From NCBI RefSeq assembly GCF_000743355.1, contig NZ_JQEI01000032.1, positions 1 to 49,997 of the forward strand: a stretch of 49,997 nucleotides of DNA. Direction: 5' to 3'. Below are positions 8,904 to 17,871 of this stretch, one piece after another. The position numbers and the translations under genes were made by a program. Origin of the DNA: Serratia sp. Ag1. GTDB taxonomy: Bacteria > Pseudomonadota > Gammaproteobacteria > Enterobacterales > Enterobacteriaceae. Position 1 is the stretch's first letter. Each line of letters begins with the position of its first letter. Under the pieces are notes generated by a model. It worked only from the letters and a program-made list of their open reading frames with translations, had not been told where the DNA came from and searched no databases.

Positions 8904-10439
8904 TTAGTGAGCACCACCGCCGCCGCCACCGGAACTGAATGGCGGTTTGGCGAACCACACCAGTGCCAGCAGGATCAGGAACACCCCGGCAGACAGCCAG
9001 AAAATCTCGTTGGCTGAGATAATCAACCCCTGAGCCGTGATCTCATTGGCAATATATACTGAGGCCTGCTGTTTGCTCATCCCGAGCTGTTCAAGCTGAG
9101 TGTACATCTCCTGCGATTGCGGATTGAACGGGTTCACAAACTCGGTCAAATGCGCATGGTGCATTGATTCGCGCTGGGTCCACAGGGTAGTAGTGATTGA
9201 CGTGCCGATAGAGCCAGCCAGCGTACGCACAAAGTTCGACAGACTCGATGCGGCAGCCATGCGCTCTGGCGGTAACCCTGAAAGAGTTATGGTGGTCAAC
9301 GGCATAAAGAAGCAGGCAATAGCGAAGCCCTGCACAAACTGCGGCCACGCCGAAGCGCCAAAATCCATCCCCGGTTCAAACGTATACGCGCGCCAGTAGA
9401 AGCACACGGCATACATAATAAAGCTGAACGTCACCAGGCGCCGCATATCCAAGCGGTTACCGAAGCGACCTATAATCGGTGACAGCAGGATCGGGATCAG
9501 CCCGACCGGCGCAGATGCCAGCCCGGCCCAGGTGGCGGTATAGCCATACACCTCCTGCAGCAACTGTGGCAACAGCACAATTGCCCCGAAATACAGCATG
9601 TATGCCAGGCTGATACACAGGCAGCCGATAGTGAAGTTGCGCGATTTGAACAACGATAAATCCACTACCGGGTGATCGTCGGTGAGTTCCCACACCACCA
9701 GGAACACCAGAGAGACTACGGCTACCACCGTCAGGACGATAATCTCCGTCGAACTGAACCAATCCAGTTCTTTCCCCTGATCGAGCATGATTTGCAGCGA
9801 GCCGATGCCCACCACGAGCAGAATCAGCCCGACGGTATCGATCGGCCTGATCTCGGTTTTGGTTTCGCGGCCCTTCAGCGTCGACATTGCCACCAGGATC
9901 ACGAACAGCCCGATGGGGATGTTGATAAAGAAGATCCAGCCCCAGTGATAGTTATCGCTGATATACCCGCCGAGAATCGGCCCGAAGATCGGCGCAACGA
10001 TCACGGTCATCGACCAGAGCGCCAGCGCCATCGCGCGTTTGGCGGGAGGGTAGTTGTTTAAGAGTAAACTTTGCGACAGCGGGATCAACGGCCCGGCCAC
10101 CACACCCTGGATCACGCGAAAGAAAATCAGCATGCCCAGGCTGTTGGAAATACCACACAGCCAGGAAGCGAGGGCAAACAGTGCCGTGGACCACAGGAAC
10201 AAGCGCACTTCGCCGATACGCTTTGCCAGCCAACCGGTGATCGGGATGGAGATGGCGTTTGCCACCCCAAACGAGGTGATCACCCAGGTTCCCTGCGAGT
10301 TGGAAGACCCGAGGTTACCGGAGATGGTCGGTATCGCAACGTTGGCAATGGTGGAGTCCAGTACCTGCATAAAGGTCGCCATGGCGAGAGCGACCGTCAT
10401 CCAGGCAAGCTGGGCACCTTCAAGCGGTTTTTGTGCCAA
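8904..10439 (-). CDS. emrB: Multidrug efflux MFS transporter EmrB (DHA2)
   Basis: A 511-residue, 14-segment DHA2-family drug:H+ antiporter in the inner membrane, working with the EmrA adaptor and an outer-membrane channel to expel hydrophobic compounds and uncouplers. It follows E. coli EmrB throughout: LDSTIANVAIPTISGNLG near residue 28, WVITSFGVANAISIP near 52, and the unusual C-terminus GGGGGGAH. The start appears to be TTG at 10439 (E. coli reads MQQQKPLEGAQL at this place, here QKPLEGAQL follows the second codon), with AGGCTATCT-type sequence upstream. It lies 17 bases after emrA in the emrR-OMF-emrA-emrB operon. Confidence 0.95.
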   Translation of the reverse strand: MAQKPLEGAQLAWMTVALAMATFMQVLDSTIANVAIPTISGNLGSSNSQGTWVITSFGVANAISIPITGWLAKRIGEVRLFLWSTALFALASWLCGISNSLGMLIFFRVIQGVVAGPLIPLSQSLLLNNYPPAKRAMALALWSMTVIVAPIFGPILGGYISDNYHWGWIFFINIPIGLFVILVAMSTLKGRETKTEIRPIDTVGLILLVVGIGSLQIMLDQGKELDWFSSTEIIVLTVVAVVSLVFLVVWELTDDHPVVDLSLFKSRNFTIGCLCISLAYMLYFGAIVLLPQLLQEVYGYTATWAGLASAPVGLIPILLSPIIGRFGNRLDMRRLVTFSFIMYAVCFYWRAYTFEPGMDFGASAWPQFVQGFAIACFFMPLTTITLSGLPPERMAAASSLSNFVRTLAGSIGTSITTTLWTQRESMHHAHLTEFVNPFNPQSQEMYTQLEQLGMSKQQASVYIANEITAQGLIISANEIFWLSAGVFLILLALVWFAKPPFSSGGGGGGAH

Positions 10440-10456
10440 GATAGCCTCCCATGCGC

Positions 10457-11629
10457 TTAACCTGCGTTTGCATGGATCACATCGGCGATCATCTGGTCAA
10501 CAGGGGCCAGATCCAGCATCAGTGCGCTGGTTTCATAACGTGGTTGCTCACGTACCACATCGGAGAGGACGCGCCCATCGCGATTGCTGGTGTCAATGGT
10601 CACCAATGTCGAAAGACCGATCCGCAGCGGATGCTCAGCAATCTGTTTGGGATCAAGCTCAATACGCACTGGCAAACGCTGCACCACCTTGATCCAGTTA
10701 CCGGTAGCGTTTTGCGCAGGCAGCAGCGAGAAGGCGCTGCCAGTACCCATATCAATACCCACCACTTTGCCTTGGAACACCACGTCGCTGCCGTAAACGT
10801 CACTGACCACGGTTGCCGGTTGGCCAATACGCATGTTGGCGATTTGGGTTTCCTTAAAGTTGGCATCGACCCAGAGATGGTCAGCCGGTACCACCGCCAT
10901 CAGCGGCATTCCTGGCGAGATTTGTGCGCCGACCTGCACGCTACGGCGTGAAACAAAGCCAGTGATCGGGCTGATCACCCGGGTGCGTTGCAGCGCCATC
11001 CAGGCATCACGCATCTGCGCAGCCGCCTGCAGAATGGCGGGTTGCTTTGCCAGTGGGGTATTCAGCACCATGGCCTGATTGGCGTTGTATTGCTGCACTG
11101 CCACTTCCAACGCCGCTTTTGCACCGTCTACCGCTTCACGTGCGTGTTGCAACTCTTCCCGGCCAATCGCATCCACGCTACCCAGCACCACGCGGCGTTT
11201 GAGATCGTTTTCTGCTTTGCTCAGTTCGGACTTGCGCAACGCAATGTTGGCCTGATACTGCTTACTGTTAACGACCCATTGATGTGTCTGGCGCACACTG
11301 TTGGCCAGCGCGGTTTTGGCACGTTCAAACGCCTGCTCGGCATCGGTAGGATCGAGCGTCAGCAGAACATCCCCTTTCTGGACAAAATCGGTATTGTCGA
11401 ACGTCACACTGTTTACGCTACCAGACACTTGCGCCATGATTTGCACCTGATTACCGGCAACGTAGGCGTTATCCGTTTCCTGATGATGACGCAGCACCAG
11501 GAACCAGTACACTAAATAGGCTACGCCAATAGCAATAAAAACAACCGTCAGCAGCAACAGCCAAAATTTACGCTGCTTTTTTTTGCTCTTCGGTTGCGGC
11601 GGGGTTTGAGTTTCCTCGCTTGCACTCAT
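10457..11629 (-). CDS. emrA: Membrane fusion protein EmrA
   Basis: A 390-residue periplasmic adaptor anchored by one N-terminal membrane segment (FWLLLLTVVFIAIGVAYLVYW, about residues 24-44), linking EmrB to an outer-membrane channel. The biotinyl-lipoyl half motifs flank a long helical hairpin, and the beta-barrel region reads ISPITGFVSRRSVQVGAQISPG, as in E. coli EmrA; the C-terminus ANAG is shared. ATG 11629 (MSASEETQTPP) is chosen because it has GGAG nine bases upstream and matches the E. coli start; a frame four codons longer is open. Confidence 0.95.
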   Translation of the reverse strand: MSASEETQTPPQPKSKKKQRKFWLLLLTVVFIAIGVAYLVYWFLVLRHHQETDNAYVAGNQVQIMAQVSGSVNSVTFDNTDFVQKGDVLLTLDPTDAEQAFERAKTALANSVRQTHQWVVNSKQYQANIALRKSELSKAENDLKRRVVLGSVDAIGREELQHAREAVDGAKAALEVAVQQYNANQAMVLNTPLAKQPAILQAAAQMRDAWMALQRTRVISPITGFVSRRSVQVGAQISPGMPLMAVVPADHLWVDANFKETQIANMRIGQPATVVSDVYGSDVVFQGKVVGIDMGTGSAFSLLPAQNATGNWIKVVQRLPVRIELDPKQIAEHPLRIGLSTLVTIDTSNRDGRVLSDVVREQPRYETSALMLDLAPVDQMIADVIHANAG

Positions 11630-11657
11630 GCTTTTCTCCACGCTCTAGATCTCTTGG

Positions 11658-13109
11658 TTATACTTTCGAATCCGCCGCCGCCGGGGCCTGATAGCCACCC
11701 CCCAACGCACGAACCAATCCAATTTTTGCTTGCACCAGATTGCTGCTGGCATTCAGTTCTGCCTGTTGCTGCTGTAGTAGCTGCATTTGGCTGGTCAACA
11801 GTTCGTCACGCCCGATAATCCCTGCCTGGTAGCGGGCGCTTGCGACTCGGTACACCTGCTGCATGGATTGTGAAGCCGAAGCCGCCTGCTGCAGCTGTTT
11901 GGCACTGCTTTGCTGAACGGTAATGGCATCCGCCGTTTCCTGCACTGCATTCAGAATAGTTTGGTTATAGGATTCCACGGCTTCATCATAGAGTGCAGAC
12001 TCCTCGCCCAGCTTGCTGCGTAGCGCACCCGCGTGGAAGATGGGCAGAGAAAGCGCTGGCATCACGTTCCACGCTTGGCTCGCCGCTTCAAGCAGATTAG
12101 GGTTGGTGCCACCGACATGGGTGGTATTCAAACCGGCAAAGGCTGAAATCGACAGGCTGGGGTAAAACTCTTTACGCGCTGCGCTGACGCGTTTGTCGTA
12201 TGACTCGACCAGTTGGCGCTGTGCCGCGATGTCCGGGCGTTTGCCCAGTAAGTCGGCGGTCAGTTCTCCTTTAGGGGCCAGCAGTTCTGCTGTAGGCAAA
12301 GCCACGGGATGCAAAGACTGCATCGCATTCTGCCCTTGGCCCGCCAATGCGGCCAACTGATGCTTAAGCTGCTCAATCTGTGACTGCAACTGGATGATCT
12401 GCTGTTTGGTTCCATCCGCCTGTGCCAGCGTTTGCTGTGGCACATCAACGCCATAGATCCCGGCCTTATACTGTTGTTGGCGCAATTCGGCCAAACGCTG
12501 GTGGTTGCTGACCTCCTGCTGCAGCACTTTTTCCAGCGCATAGTTGGCCTGCAACTGATAATAGGCCGAAGCCACCGAACTGGTCAGCGCCAGCGCCGCT
12601 TGTGCCTGTTCTGCGCGCGCGGCATCAACCTGTGCTTTGGCTGCGTTGACCCGATCGCGATATTTGCCCCACCAGTCAAACTCATAGGCCAGATTCAGGC
12701 CGAGTGAATTGTTGGTTTCATAAATCGGCGATGTTGGGTAACCGAAACCCTGATTGGTATTTTGCGAGACGCGCAGGCGATCGCTACTGGCGTTAAGATC
12801 CAGCTTCGGGCCGTTGGCGGCACTGGCTTCACCGACCACGCTCTGGGCTGCACGCACGCGGGCAGCCGCTTGTTTGAGCGACGGCGAATTTTGCAGCGTT
12901 TGGGCCATCAGCGCATCAAGCTGTGGATCATTCAGCGTGCGCCACCACTGCGGGCTAACGGCCAGTGAGCTGACTTTGGGCTGCGCAAGCTGCAGGTGTT
13001 GCGGGTCTAGCAGTTGGGATTGCGGGCCGATATTGTCGGTTGATGCACACCCCGCCAGCAGTAAAACGGCGCACAGCGGGGTAAATCTCCAGTTCAACGG
13101 GGATCGCAT
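11658..13109 (-). CDS. Outer-membrane efflux lipoprotein (NodT/OprM type)
   Basis: A 483-residue outer-membrane factor. The N-terminus is a lipoprotein signal with lipobox LLAGC, cysteine 21. Two repeated coiled-coil OEP domains follow; LNLAYEFDWWGKYRDRVNAAK near residue 138 and GKRPDIAAQRQLVESYDKRV near 285 are characteristic. The product should form a trimeric channel docking onto EmrA. It lies between the regulator and emrA, 28 bases before emrA, so the operon encodes a complete three-part pump. E. coli emrRAB lacks this gene and uses TolC, making it an operon-level difference. Confidence 0.93.
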   Translation of the reverse strand: MRSPLNWRFTPLCAVLLLAGCASTDNIGPQSQLLDPQHLQLAQPKVSSLAVSPQWWRTLNDPQLDALMAQTLQNSPSLKQAAARVRAAQSVVGEASAANGPKLDLNASSDRLRVSQNTNQGFGYPTSPIYETNNSLGLNLAYEFDWWGKYRDRVNAAKAQVDAARAEQAQAALALTSSVASAYYQLQANYALEKVLQQEVSNHQRLAELRQQQYKAGIYGVDVPQQTLAQADGTKQQIIQLQSQIEQLKHQLAALAGQGQNAMQSLHPVALPTAELLAPKGELTADLLGKRPDIAAQRQLVESYDKRVSAARKEFYPSLSISAFAGLNTTHVGGTNPNLLEAASQAWNVMPALSLPIFHAGALRSKLGEESALYDEAVESYNQTILNAVQETADAITVQQSSAKQLQQAASASQSMQQVYRVASARYQAGIIGRDELLTSQMQLLQQQQAELNASSNLVQAKIGLVRALGGGYQAPAAADSKV

Positions 13110-13131
13110 AAATAAAGTACCTGAACAGAAA

Positions 13132-13653
13132 TTATTGGGATAACTGTTCTGTAATTTCCATCTTATCCAGGCGGGCCAAGAGTTTACGCGTCAGTTTTTC
13201 AAGCTGCTGCTGCTCTTCGTCATTTAGCGTGGACCATAGGAAATGCAGAGCTTTGTGCTGCGGTGGCAGCAATTGGCCGATAAATGCTTCTCCGGCAGGC
13301 GTCAGGTGCAAGTGTAGACACCGGCGGTCATTGTCGCTTTCCCGGCGTTCAATCCAACCGCGTTTCTCCAGTTCATCGGCAATACGGGTCGCATTGGTGC
13401 GCGAAGAACCCAACGCAGAGCTTAGCTCAGAAGGCTGGATACTGTGGTTTTCCTGAGCATCTAACGTAATGAGAGCCATGAACAACGTTTCGTTGATTCC
13501 CTGCGCTTTCAGCATTTTATTGCGATTTTCCAGCAACTTGCTTTGCATATGCATACAAAGACGGGTCAGCAGAATCTCTTGGTAAGGGAAGTTTGCCTGG
13601 CGCTTGGCGCGGAAATTAAGCATTTGTTCTATGGGCGTAAACGAGCTTTCCAT
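13132..13653 (-). CDS. emrR: MarR-family repressor EmrR (MprA)
   Basis: The 173-residue product is almost identical to E. coli EmrR over the central part ([19 protein letters not shown] near residue 27, and the winged helix [20 protein letters not shown] near 77, [17 protein letters not shown] in the wing). EmrR represses its own operon and is released by hydrophobic ligands. ATG 13653 ([11 protein letters not shown]) matches the E. coli start; the longer frame to 13668 is not needed. As first gene of the operon emrR-OMF-emrA-emrB it should control the entire pump. Confidence 0.95.
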   Translation of the reverse strand: MESSFTPIEQMLNFRAKRQANFPYQEILLTRLCMHMQSKLLENRNKMLKAQGINETLFMALITLDAQENHSIQPSELSSALGSSRTNATRIADELEKRGWIERRESDNDRRCLHLHLTPAGEAFIGQLLPPQHKALHFLWSTLNDEEQQQLEKLTRKLLARLDKMEITEQLSQ

Positions 13654-13682
13654 AATCTTTAGCCTCATTAGTTTCGTTTGGT

Positions 13683-13711
13683 ATAGTAACGATAGTGATT
13701 AATAATGTAAA
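13683..13711 (-). promoter_or_regulatory. Candidate emrR sigma-70 promoter
   Basis: On the minus strand TTTACA and TACTAT are separated by 17 bases, starting about 30 bases before the emrR start codon. The surrounding AATCACTATCGTTACTAT is a plausible place for EmrR autoregulation, but no operator was proven. Confidence 0.5.
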
Positions 13712-13986
13712 TCGTCGACAAAGGGAATCATTTAGCAATTCGTGTCATTTGTAAGTCATTTGTAAATTATTAACATTACAAAGACTATGGCTTTGTGGGT
13801 GGCGACACCCAACAGGTATTCCCGACAGTTGAGATACATAAATTTTATTTACTGGATCTGGCATATTTCCGCAGCATTCTGTATGAGCGAAAAGCGTGAA
13901 GAGGGGACAGAAAGCCGCGGCAACAGGGTTACATGATTCATCGGGCTACAGAAAATATCTCCACCATCCTTTGGAAGGTTGTTGGA

Positions 13987-14061
13987 TATACCCTTCATAC
14001 TTCAAGTTGCTTGGGATCTCCGTTACTTGCCGCCTTGAAGCAACTCGAACTATTTAGAGTA
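13987..14061. repeat. Shortened ERIC repeat
   Basis: The left end TATACCCTTCATACTTCAAG and right end AAGCAACTCGAACTATTTAG are present with the middle deleted, about 75 bp. It lies in the gap between ygaY and emrR (13654-14154). Besides this repeat and the emrR promoter, that gap holds a small hairpin with a GCGA loop at 13796-13811, but no gene was seen. Confidence 0.75.
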
Positions 14062-14085
14062 AAATAATTTAACTCGATAACAATA

Positions 14086-14116
14086 CCAGAGAGTTAATGA
14101 GGTTAATACTCTCTGG
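14086..14116 (-). terminator. Hairpin after ygaY
   Basis: CCAGAGAGT and ACTCTCTGG form a 9-bp stem 38 bases beyond the ygaY stop. The minus-strand tail TATTGTTATC is only moderately T-rich, so it is a possible weak terminator. Confidence 0.45.
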
Positions 14117-14154
14117 CATTTAATAAATGACAAAAATAACTATATGCTTGCTAA

Positions 14155-15354
14155 CTAAGAAATGACTGAGCCTTGCGGATCATGGCGTTTTCCTCGCCAC
14201 CAGGTCAGCAGGTTTAGCAGACATAAAACTCCCCCGATGGCTGCAACGCCGTTCCAACCCGCATGCTGATAAGCACTGGCAGAAAGCACTGAACCCAAGG
14301 CGCCACCAATGAAATAACTGGTCATGTAGCCTGCGGTCAGGCGATTGCGTGCTTCTGGCAGAATGCGGTAAATCACGCTCTGGTTAGTGACATGCACGCC
14401 CTGTACCGCCAGATCGAGCACCAGAATGCCGATAATCAAGGCCCAGACGGAATGTTTCGCTAATGCAATCGGGATCCAGGACAACAGTAGCAGCAGCAGG
14501 CCGACGCTGGTGGTCAGCCCTGCTTTGCCTTTATCTGCCAGATGCCCAGCGCGTGACGCCGCCAGAGCACCAGCGGCACCCACCAGGCCAAACAGCCCGA
14601 TCACCCCTTCGGAATAATTGAACGGCGGTGCGGCCAACAGGAACGCCATTGAAGTCCATAAAATGCTGAAGTTGGCGAATGACAGTGCACCGATAATGGC
14701 GCGGGTGCGCAGCAACGGCGTGTAGCAGAACAGCGAGAAGATGGATTTCAACAACTGCGGATAATTCAGACCAGAATGCTGTTTATAGCGCGGCAGGGCG
14801 CACCATAGGATCAGCGCCACCAGGATCATCAACACGCTGGCAACCCAGTAAATGGTGCGCCAGCCGCCGATGGCCGCTAAAGCTCCGGCAACGGTACGCG
14901 CCAGCAGGATCCCCAGCAACAGGCCACTCATGATGATACCGACGGTTTTACCGCGTTTCTCTGGGCGAGCCAGCGTGGCGGCCAGCGGCACCAGTAACTG
15001 GGCCACTACCGAGAATAACCCGGTGAGCGCGGTGCCGAGGATCATCATTGACAAGGAGCCGGAGGTTGCGGTGATCAGCATGCCACCGGCAGCCAGCAAC
15101 GTCATAAACACGATCAGCCCACGGCGTTCAAACATATCGCCAAGCGGTACCAGGAATAGCAAGCCTACGGCATAACCCAACTGCGCGGCGGTGACGATAA
15201 ACCCGGCCTGATTGACCGACAGGTTAAAGCTTTGCGCAATGGTTTCCAGCAATGGCTGGGCATAGTAGTTACTGGCGACGGCGATGCCGGTAGCCATGGC
15301 GATGATAAGGGTTAATAAGGGGCTCAGGCCCTGACTTTCGGTTTGCGGCTTCAT
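14155..15354 (-). CDS. ygaY: MFS transporter, YgaY-type, intact
   Basis: A 399-residue, 12-segment MFS transporter with the loop motif GDMFERRGLIVF near residue 72. Transported compound unknown; the family includes sugar and drug exporters (DHA1-like). It lies between proX and emrR, exactly where E. coli K-12 carries the broken gene ygaY, and is therefore taken as its intact counterpart; ygaZ and ygaH, found there in E. coli, are absent. The protein begins MKPQTESQGLSPLLTL with ATG 15354. Assignment as exporter is by family only. Confidence 0.72.
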   Translation of the reverse strand: MKPQTESQGLSPLLTLIIAMATGIAVASNYYAQPLLETIAQSFNLSVNQAGFIVTAAQLGYAVGLLFLVPLGDMFERRGLIVFMTLLAAGGMLITATSGSLSMMILGTALTGLFSVVAQLLVPLAATLARPEKRGKTVGIIMSGLLLGILLARTVAGALAAIGGWRTIYWVASVLMILVALILWCALPRYKQHSGLNYPQLLKSIFSLFCYTPLLRTRAIIGALSFANFSILWTSMAFLLAAPPFNYSEGVIGLFGLVGAAGALAASRAGHLADKGKAGLTTSVGLLLLLLSWIPIALAKHSVWALIIGILVLDLAVQGVHVTNQSVIYRILPEARNRLTAGYMTSYFIGGALGSVLSASAYQHAGWNGVAAIGGVLCLLNLLTWWRGKRHDPQGSVIS

Positions 15355-15481
15355 TGGGATGCAGTTAAAGAATATTCAGTGGTGCAGAGTATCGAGCAAG
15401 GCAGGTTGTTAAAACAATGTTTAATTTCTCACTGAGCCCAAAATGGTAAAGTCGTTTTGGCTGTTTAGCAAAATGGTGTCA

Positions 15482-15501
15482 GGGCGCAGCGTACTGCGCC
15501 C
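15482..15501 (-). terminator. Hairpin after proX
   Basis: GGGCGCAG and CTGCGCCC form an 8-bp GC-rich stem with a 4-nt loop, ten bases after the proX stop on the minus strand. The tail TGACACCATTTTGC has only a short T run, so it may be a moderate terminator for proU. Confidence 0.55.
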
Positions 15502-15510
15502 ACTGAAAGG

Positions 15511-16512
15511 TTATGACTTTGCCGCTGCGGCGGCGGTTTCCACCCAATTATCAAATGTTGCCTGATGCGCCTTGATCCAGCCATTGACGTGATTCTGAAT
15601 GTCCGCTTGAGAAGCTTGCCCCTCATGCATCCGCAGATTTTGCGCATTCACATCGGCAATCGGTAATTGCATGATGGAAAACAGCTTGGCGGCAGCCGGG
15701 TTAGCCTGCGCCCATGCCTTGTTGGCCGCAATCCGAATGGTATTGACCGGGAAACCATAATTGGCCCCGTTTGGCAGTTTGGTATCCACGTTCTTCTGCT
15801 CACCCGGCAGCGACGAGAACGGCACTTGCAGCCAGACTACATCGCGGCCCGGCACCAGCACATCACTGACCCAGTAAGGCGTCCAGGTGTAGTACAGCAC
15901 CGGTTTGCCTTCTTTAAAGCGGGTGATGGTATCGGCAATGATTGCAGCATAGTTGCCCTGATTATGTTCAACGCTGTTGCTCAGGCCGTAAGTGTTAAGG
16001 TGGTGGTTAATCACCGCCTCACAGCCCCAGCCTGGCGTACAACCAGTCAGATCGGCTTTGCCATTACCGTTGGTATCAAACAGTTTGGCAATCTTGGGGT
16101 CTTTCAACTGAGCGATATTGGTAATCTGATACTGCTCAGCGGTTTTTTTGTCGATCAGATAACCCTGTGCCGCACCGTTGATGTATATCCCTTCACGATA
16201 GAACTTGTCATCGCCCCCGGCGGAGCGGTACTGATCGGCCTGAAGTGGATCCCAGTTCACTGCGATAAAAGTGGCATCGCCGGAGGCGATGGAAGTGTAG
16301 GCCACGTTATAATCCACTTCCCGAGGTTCTTTCACCTCGTAGCCGAGCTTCTCTAACGCTTTGCTCACCAGCAATGTCTGGAAGGTTTCTTCAGAAAGGG
16401 TGCTTTGTACCGGTTGTACCGCGATACCTTTTCCTGGCAAATCAGCAGCGGAGGCAACCTGTGAGCCAATCAGTGTGGTAAGGGCAATCGCCCAGATTCC
16501 TGTGGTGCGCAT
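15511..16512 (-). CDS. proX: Glycine betaine/proline betaine-binding protein ProX
   Basis: A 333-residue periplasmic binding protein for the ProU transporter, delivering betaines during osmotic stress. An N-terminal signal peptide is visible ([22 protein letters not shown], cleavage before ADLPGKG). Tryptophans that line the betaine cage in the family are present, for example in [12 protein letters not shown] and [13 protein letters not shown]; a Cys pair occurs in [14 protein letters not shown] 16512 has a GAGGAA site; the 12-residue longer frame lacks one. It is the third gene of proVWX but is separated from proW by a 272-bp ERIC-type repeat. Confidence 0.95.
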   Translation of the reverse strand: MRTTGIWAIALTTLIGSQVASAADLPGKGIAVQPVQSTLSEETFQTLLVSKALEKLGYEVKEPREVDYNVAYTSIASGDATFIAVNWDPLQADQYRSAGGDDKFYREGIYINGAAQGYLIDKKTAEQYQITNIAQLKDPKIAKLFDTNGNGKADLTGCTPGWGCEAVINHHLNTYGLSNSVEHNQGNYAAIIADTITRFKEGKPVLYYTWTPYWVSDVLVPGRDVVWLQVPFSSLPGEQKNVDTKLPNGANYGFPVNTIRIAANKAWAQANPAAAKLFSIMQLPIADVNAQNLRMHEGQASQADIQNHVNGWIKAHQATFDNWVETAAAAAKS

Positions 16513-16529
16513 AATTATTCCTCTGGTTT

Positions 16530-16801
16530 TATACCCGTCATACTTCAAGTTGCTTGGGTGTTGGCTGCGTTACTCGGCCCATACTGGGCCTCGCCCCTTC
16601 GGGGCCGCTGCAAGCAGCGTTCAAATCTGCCAAGCAGATTTGTCACTCACCCCAGTCACTTACCTGAGTAAGCTCCTGGGGATTATGAGCCTCATAAATG
16701 AGGCTCACCCTGCGGGCCAGCGCAAGCGCTGTTCAAACCGGTCTTTGACCGGTTTGTCATTCGGTTGCCGCCTACAAGCAACTCGAATTATTTTGGGTAT
16801 A
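16530..16801. repeat. Expanded ERIC repeat (272 bp) inside proU
   Basis: Both ERIC ends are near perfect (TATACCCGTCATACTTCAAG and ACTCGAATTATTTTGGGTATA) and the core CCCCAGTCACTTAC...GTAAGCTCCTGGGG is present. The element is more than twice the usual 127 bp because hairpin-forming modules are inserted on both sides of the core: GCCCCTTCGGGGC, CAAATCTGCC...GGCAGATTTG-like arms, GAGCCTCATAAATGAGGCTC and AACCGGTCTTTGACCGGTTT. It occupies the whole proW-proX gap. Confidence 0.92.
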
Positions 16802-16812
16802 GATAAAGACGA

Positions 16813-17871
16813 TCAGGCTTTTTTGATAAACGGACGAGTCATCAGCCCGATGGGGCCGTGGGAGTACCAGCGGCCAATCCCTTTGCTGCGGCGGTCGCGG
16901 CCCAGCGCTTGGGTGAGGCGATCAAGAATAATCGCCAGAATGACAATCCCGACCCCGCCGACGGCGGCCAACCCCATATCCAGGCGACCAATGCCGCGCA
17001 GCACCATCTGGCCCAAGCCACCGACGGCGATCATTGAGGCGATTACCACCATCGACAGCGCCAGCATCAGCGTTTGGTTAACGCCAGCCATAATGGTCGG
17101 CATTGCCAGTGGCAGTTGCACCTTAAACAGCAACTGACGCGGGCTGGCACCGAAGGACTCGGCAGCTTCGATCAGATCTTCCGGTACCTGGTTGATGCCC
17201 AGAATGGTCAGGCGCACAATCGGCGGTAACGCGAAGATAATGGTCACGACGACCCCCGGCACGTTACCGATGCCGAACAACATCACGATCGGTACTAAAT
17301 AGACGAATGCGGGGGTGGTCTGCATGGCATCAAGCAGAGGCCGTATCACTTTGGCCGCGTGTTTGCTGCGTGCCAACCAAATGCCGAGCGGCAAGCCGAG
17401 CAGAATGCAGAAGAACAGCGCGGTGAGCACCAGCGCCAGCGTAACCATGGCTTGCGACCAGGCACCGATCGCGCCAATGGCCACCAGTGACACCAGCGTA
17501 GCAACCCCCATACCGAGGCTGGTGATCTGCCAGGCGATCAGCGAGAACAGCACAATAGCGATCGGCGCGGGCATGCCCAGCAGCAACTGCTGGAAACCGC
17601 TGAGAATCAGATCTACTGGTACACGGATGCCTTGGAACAGTGGGCGGAAATGCAGGACCAACCAACTGATGCCTTCGGTGACCCAGGAATCCAGTGGCAC
17701 CCAGGTATGATGGAACGGATCGAGCAGGCTAAAACTGTCTGGCTGTACGGGCGCACTGTTAAGCCAGTCAGCGCCTGGTGCGGCAGCATCATGAGCGGCA
17801 CCCGTTGACCAGGGATCGCTGCTGGTGGCTGTGCTGGAGGCTGTTGCCCACGGATCTTGTTGATTACTCAT
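16813..17871 (-). CDS. proW: Glycine betaine ABC transporter permease ProW
   Basis: The 352-residue inner-membrane permease of ProU. A long hydrophilic N-terminus (about 65 residues rich in Ser, Ala, Pro, Asp) precedes the membrane segments, as in E. coli ProW. The ABC permease coupling loop reads [20 protein letters not shown] near residue 236. It overlaps the 3' end of proV by eight bases, so the two are translationally coupled. The C-terminus ([12 protein letters not shown]) ends next to the ERIC element. Confidence 0.95.
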   Translation of the reverse strand: MSNQQDPWATASSTATSSDPWSTGAAHDAAAPGADWLNSAPVQPDSFSLLDPFHHTWVPLDSWVTEGISWLVLHFRPLFQGIRVPVDLILSGFQQLLLGMPAPIAIVLFSLIAWQITSLGMGVATLVSLVAIGAIGAWSQAMVTLALVLTALFFCILLGLPLGIWLARSKHAAKVIRPLLDAMQTTPAFVYLVPIVMLFGIGNVPGVVVTIIFALPPIVRLTILGINQVPEDLIEAAESFGASPRQLLFKVQLPLAMPTIMAGVNQTLMLALSMVVIASMIAVGGLGQMVLRGIGRLDMGLAAVGGVGIVILAIILDRLTQALGRDRRSKGIGRWYSHGPIGLMTRPFIKKA

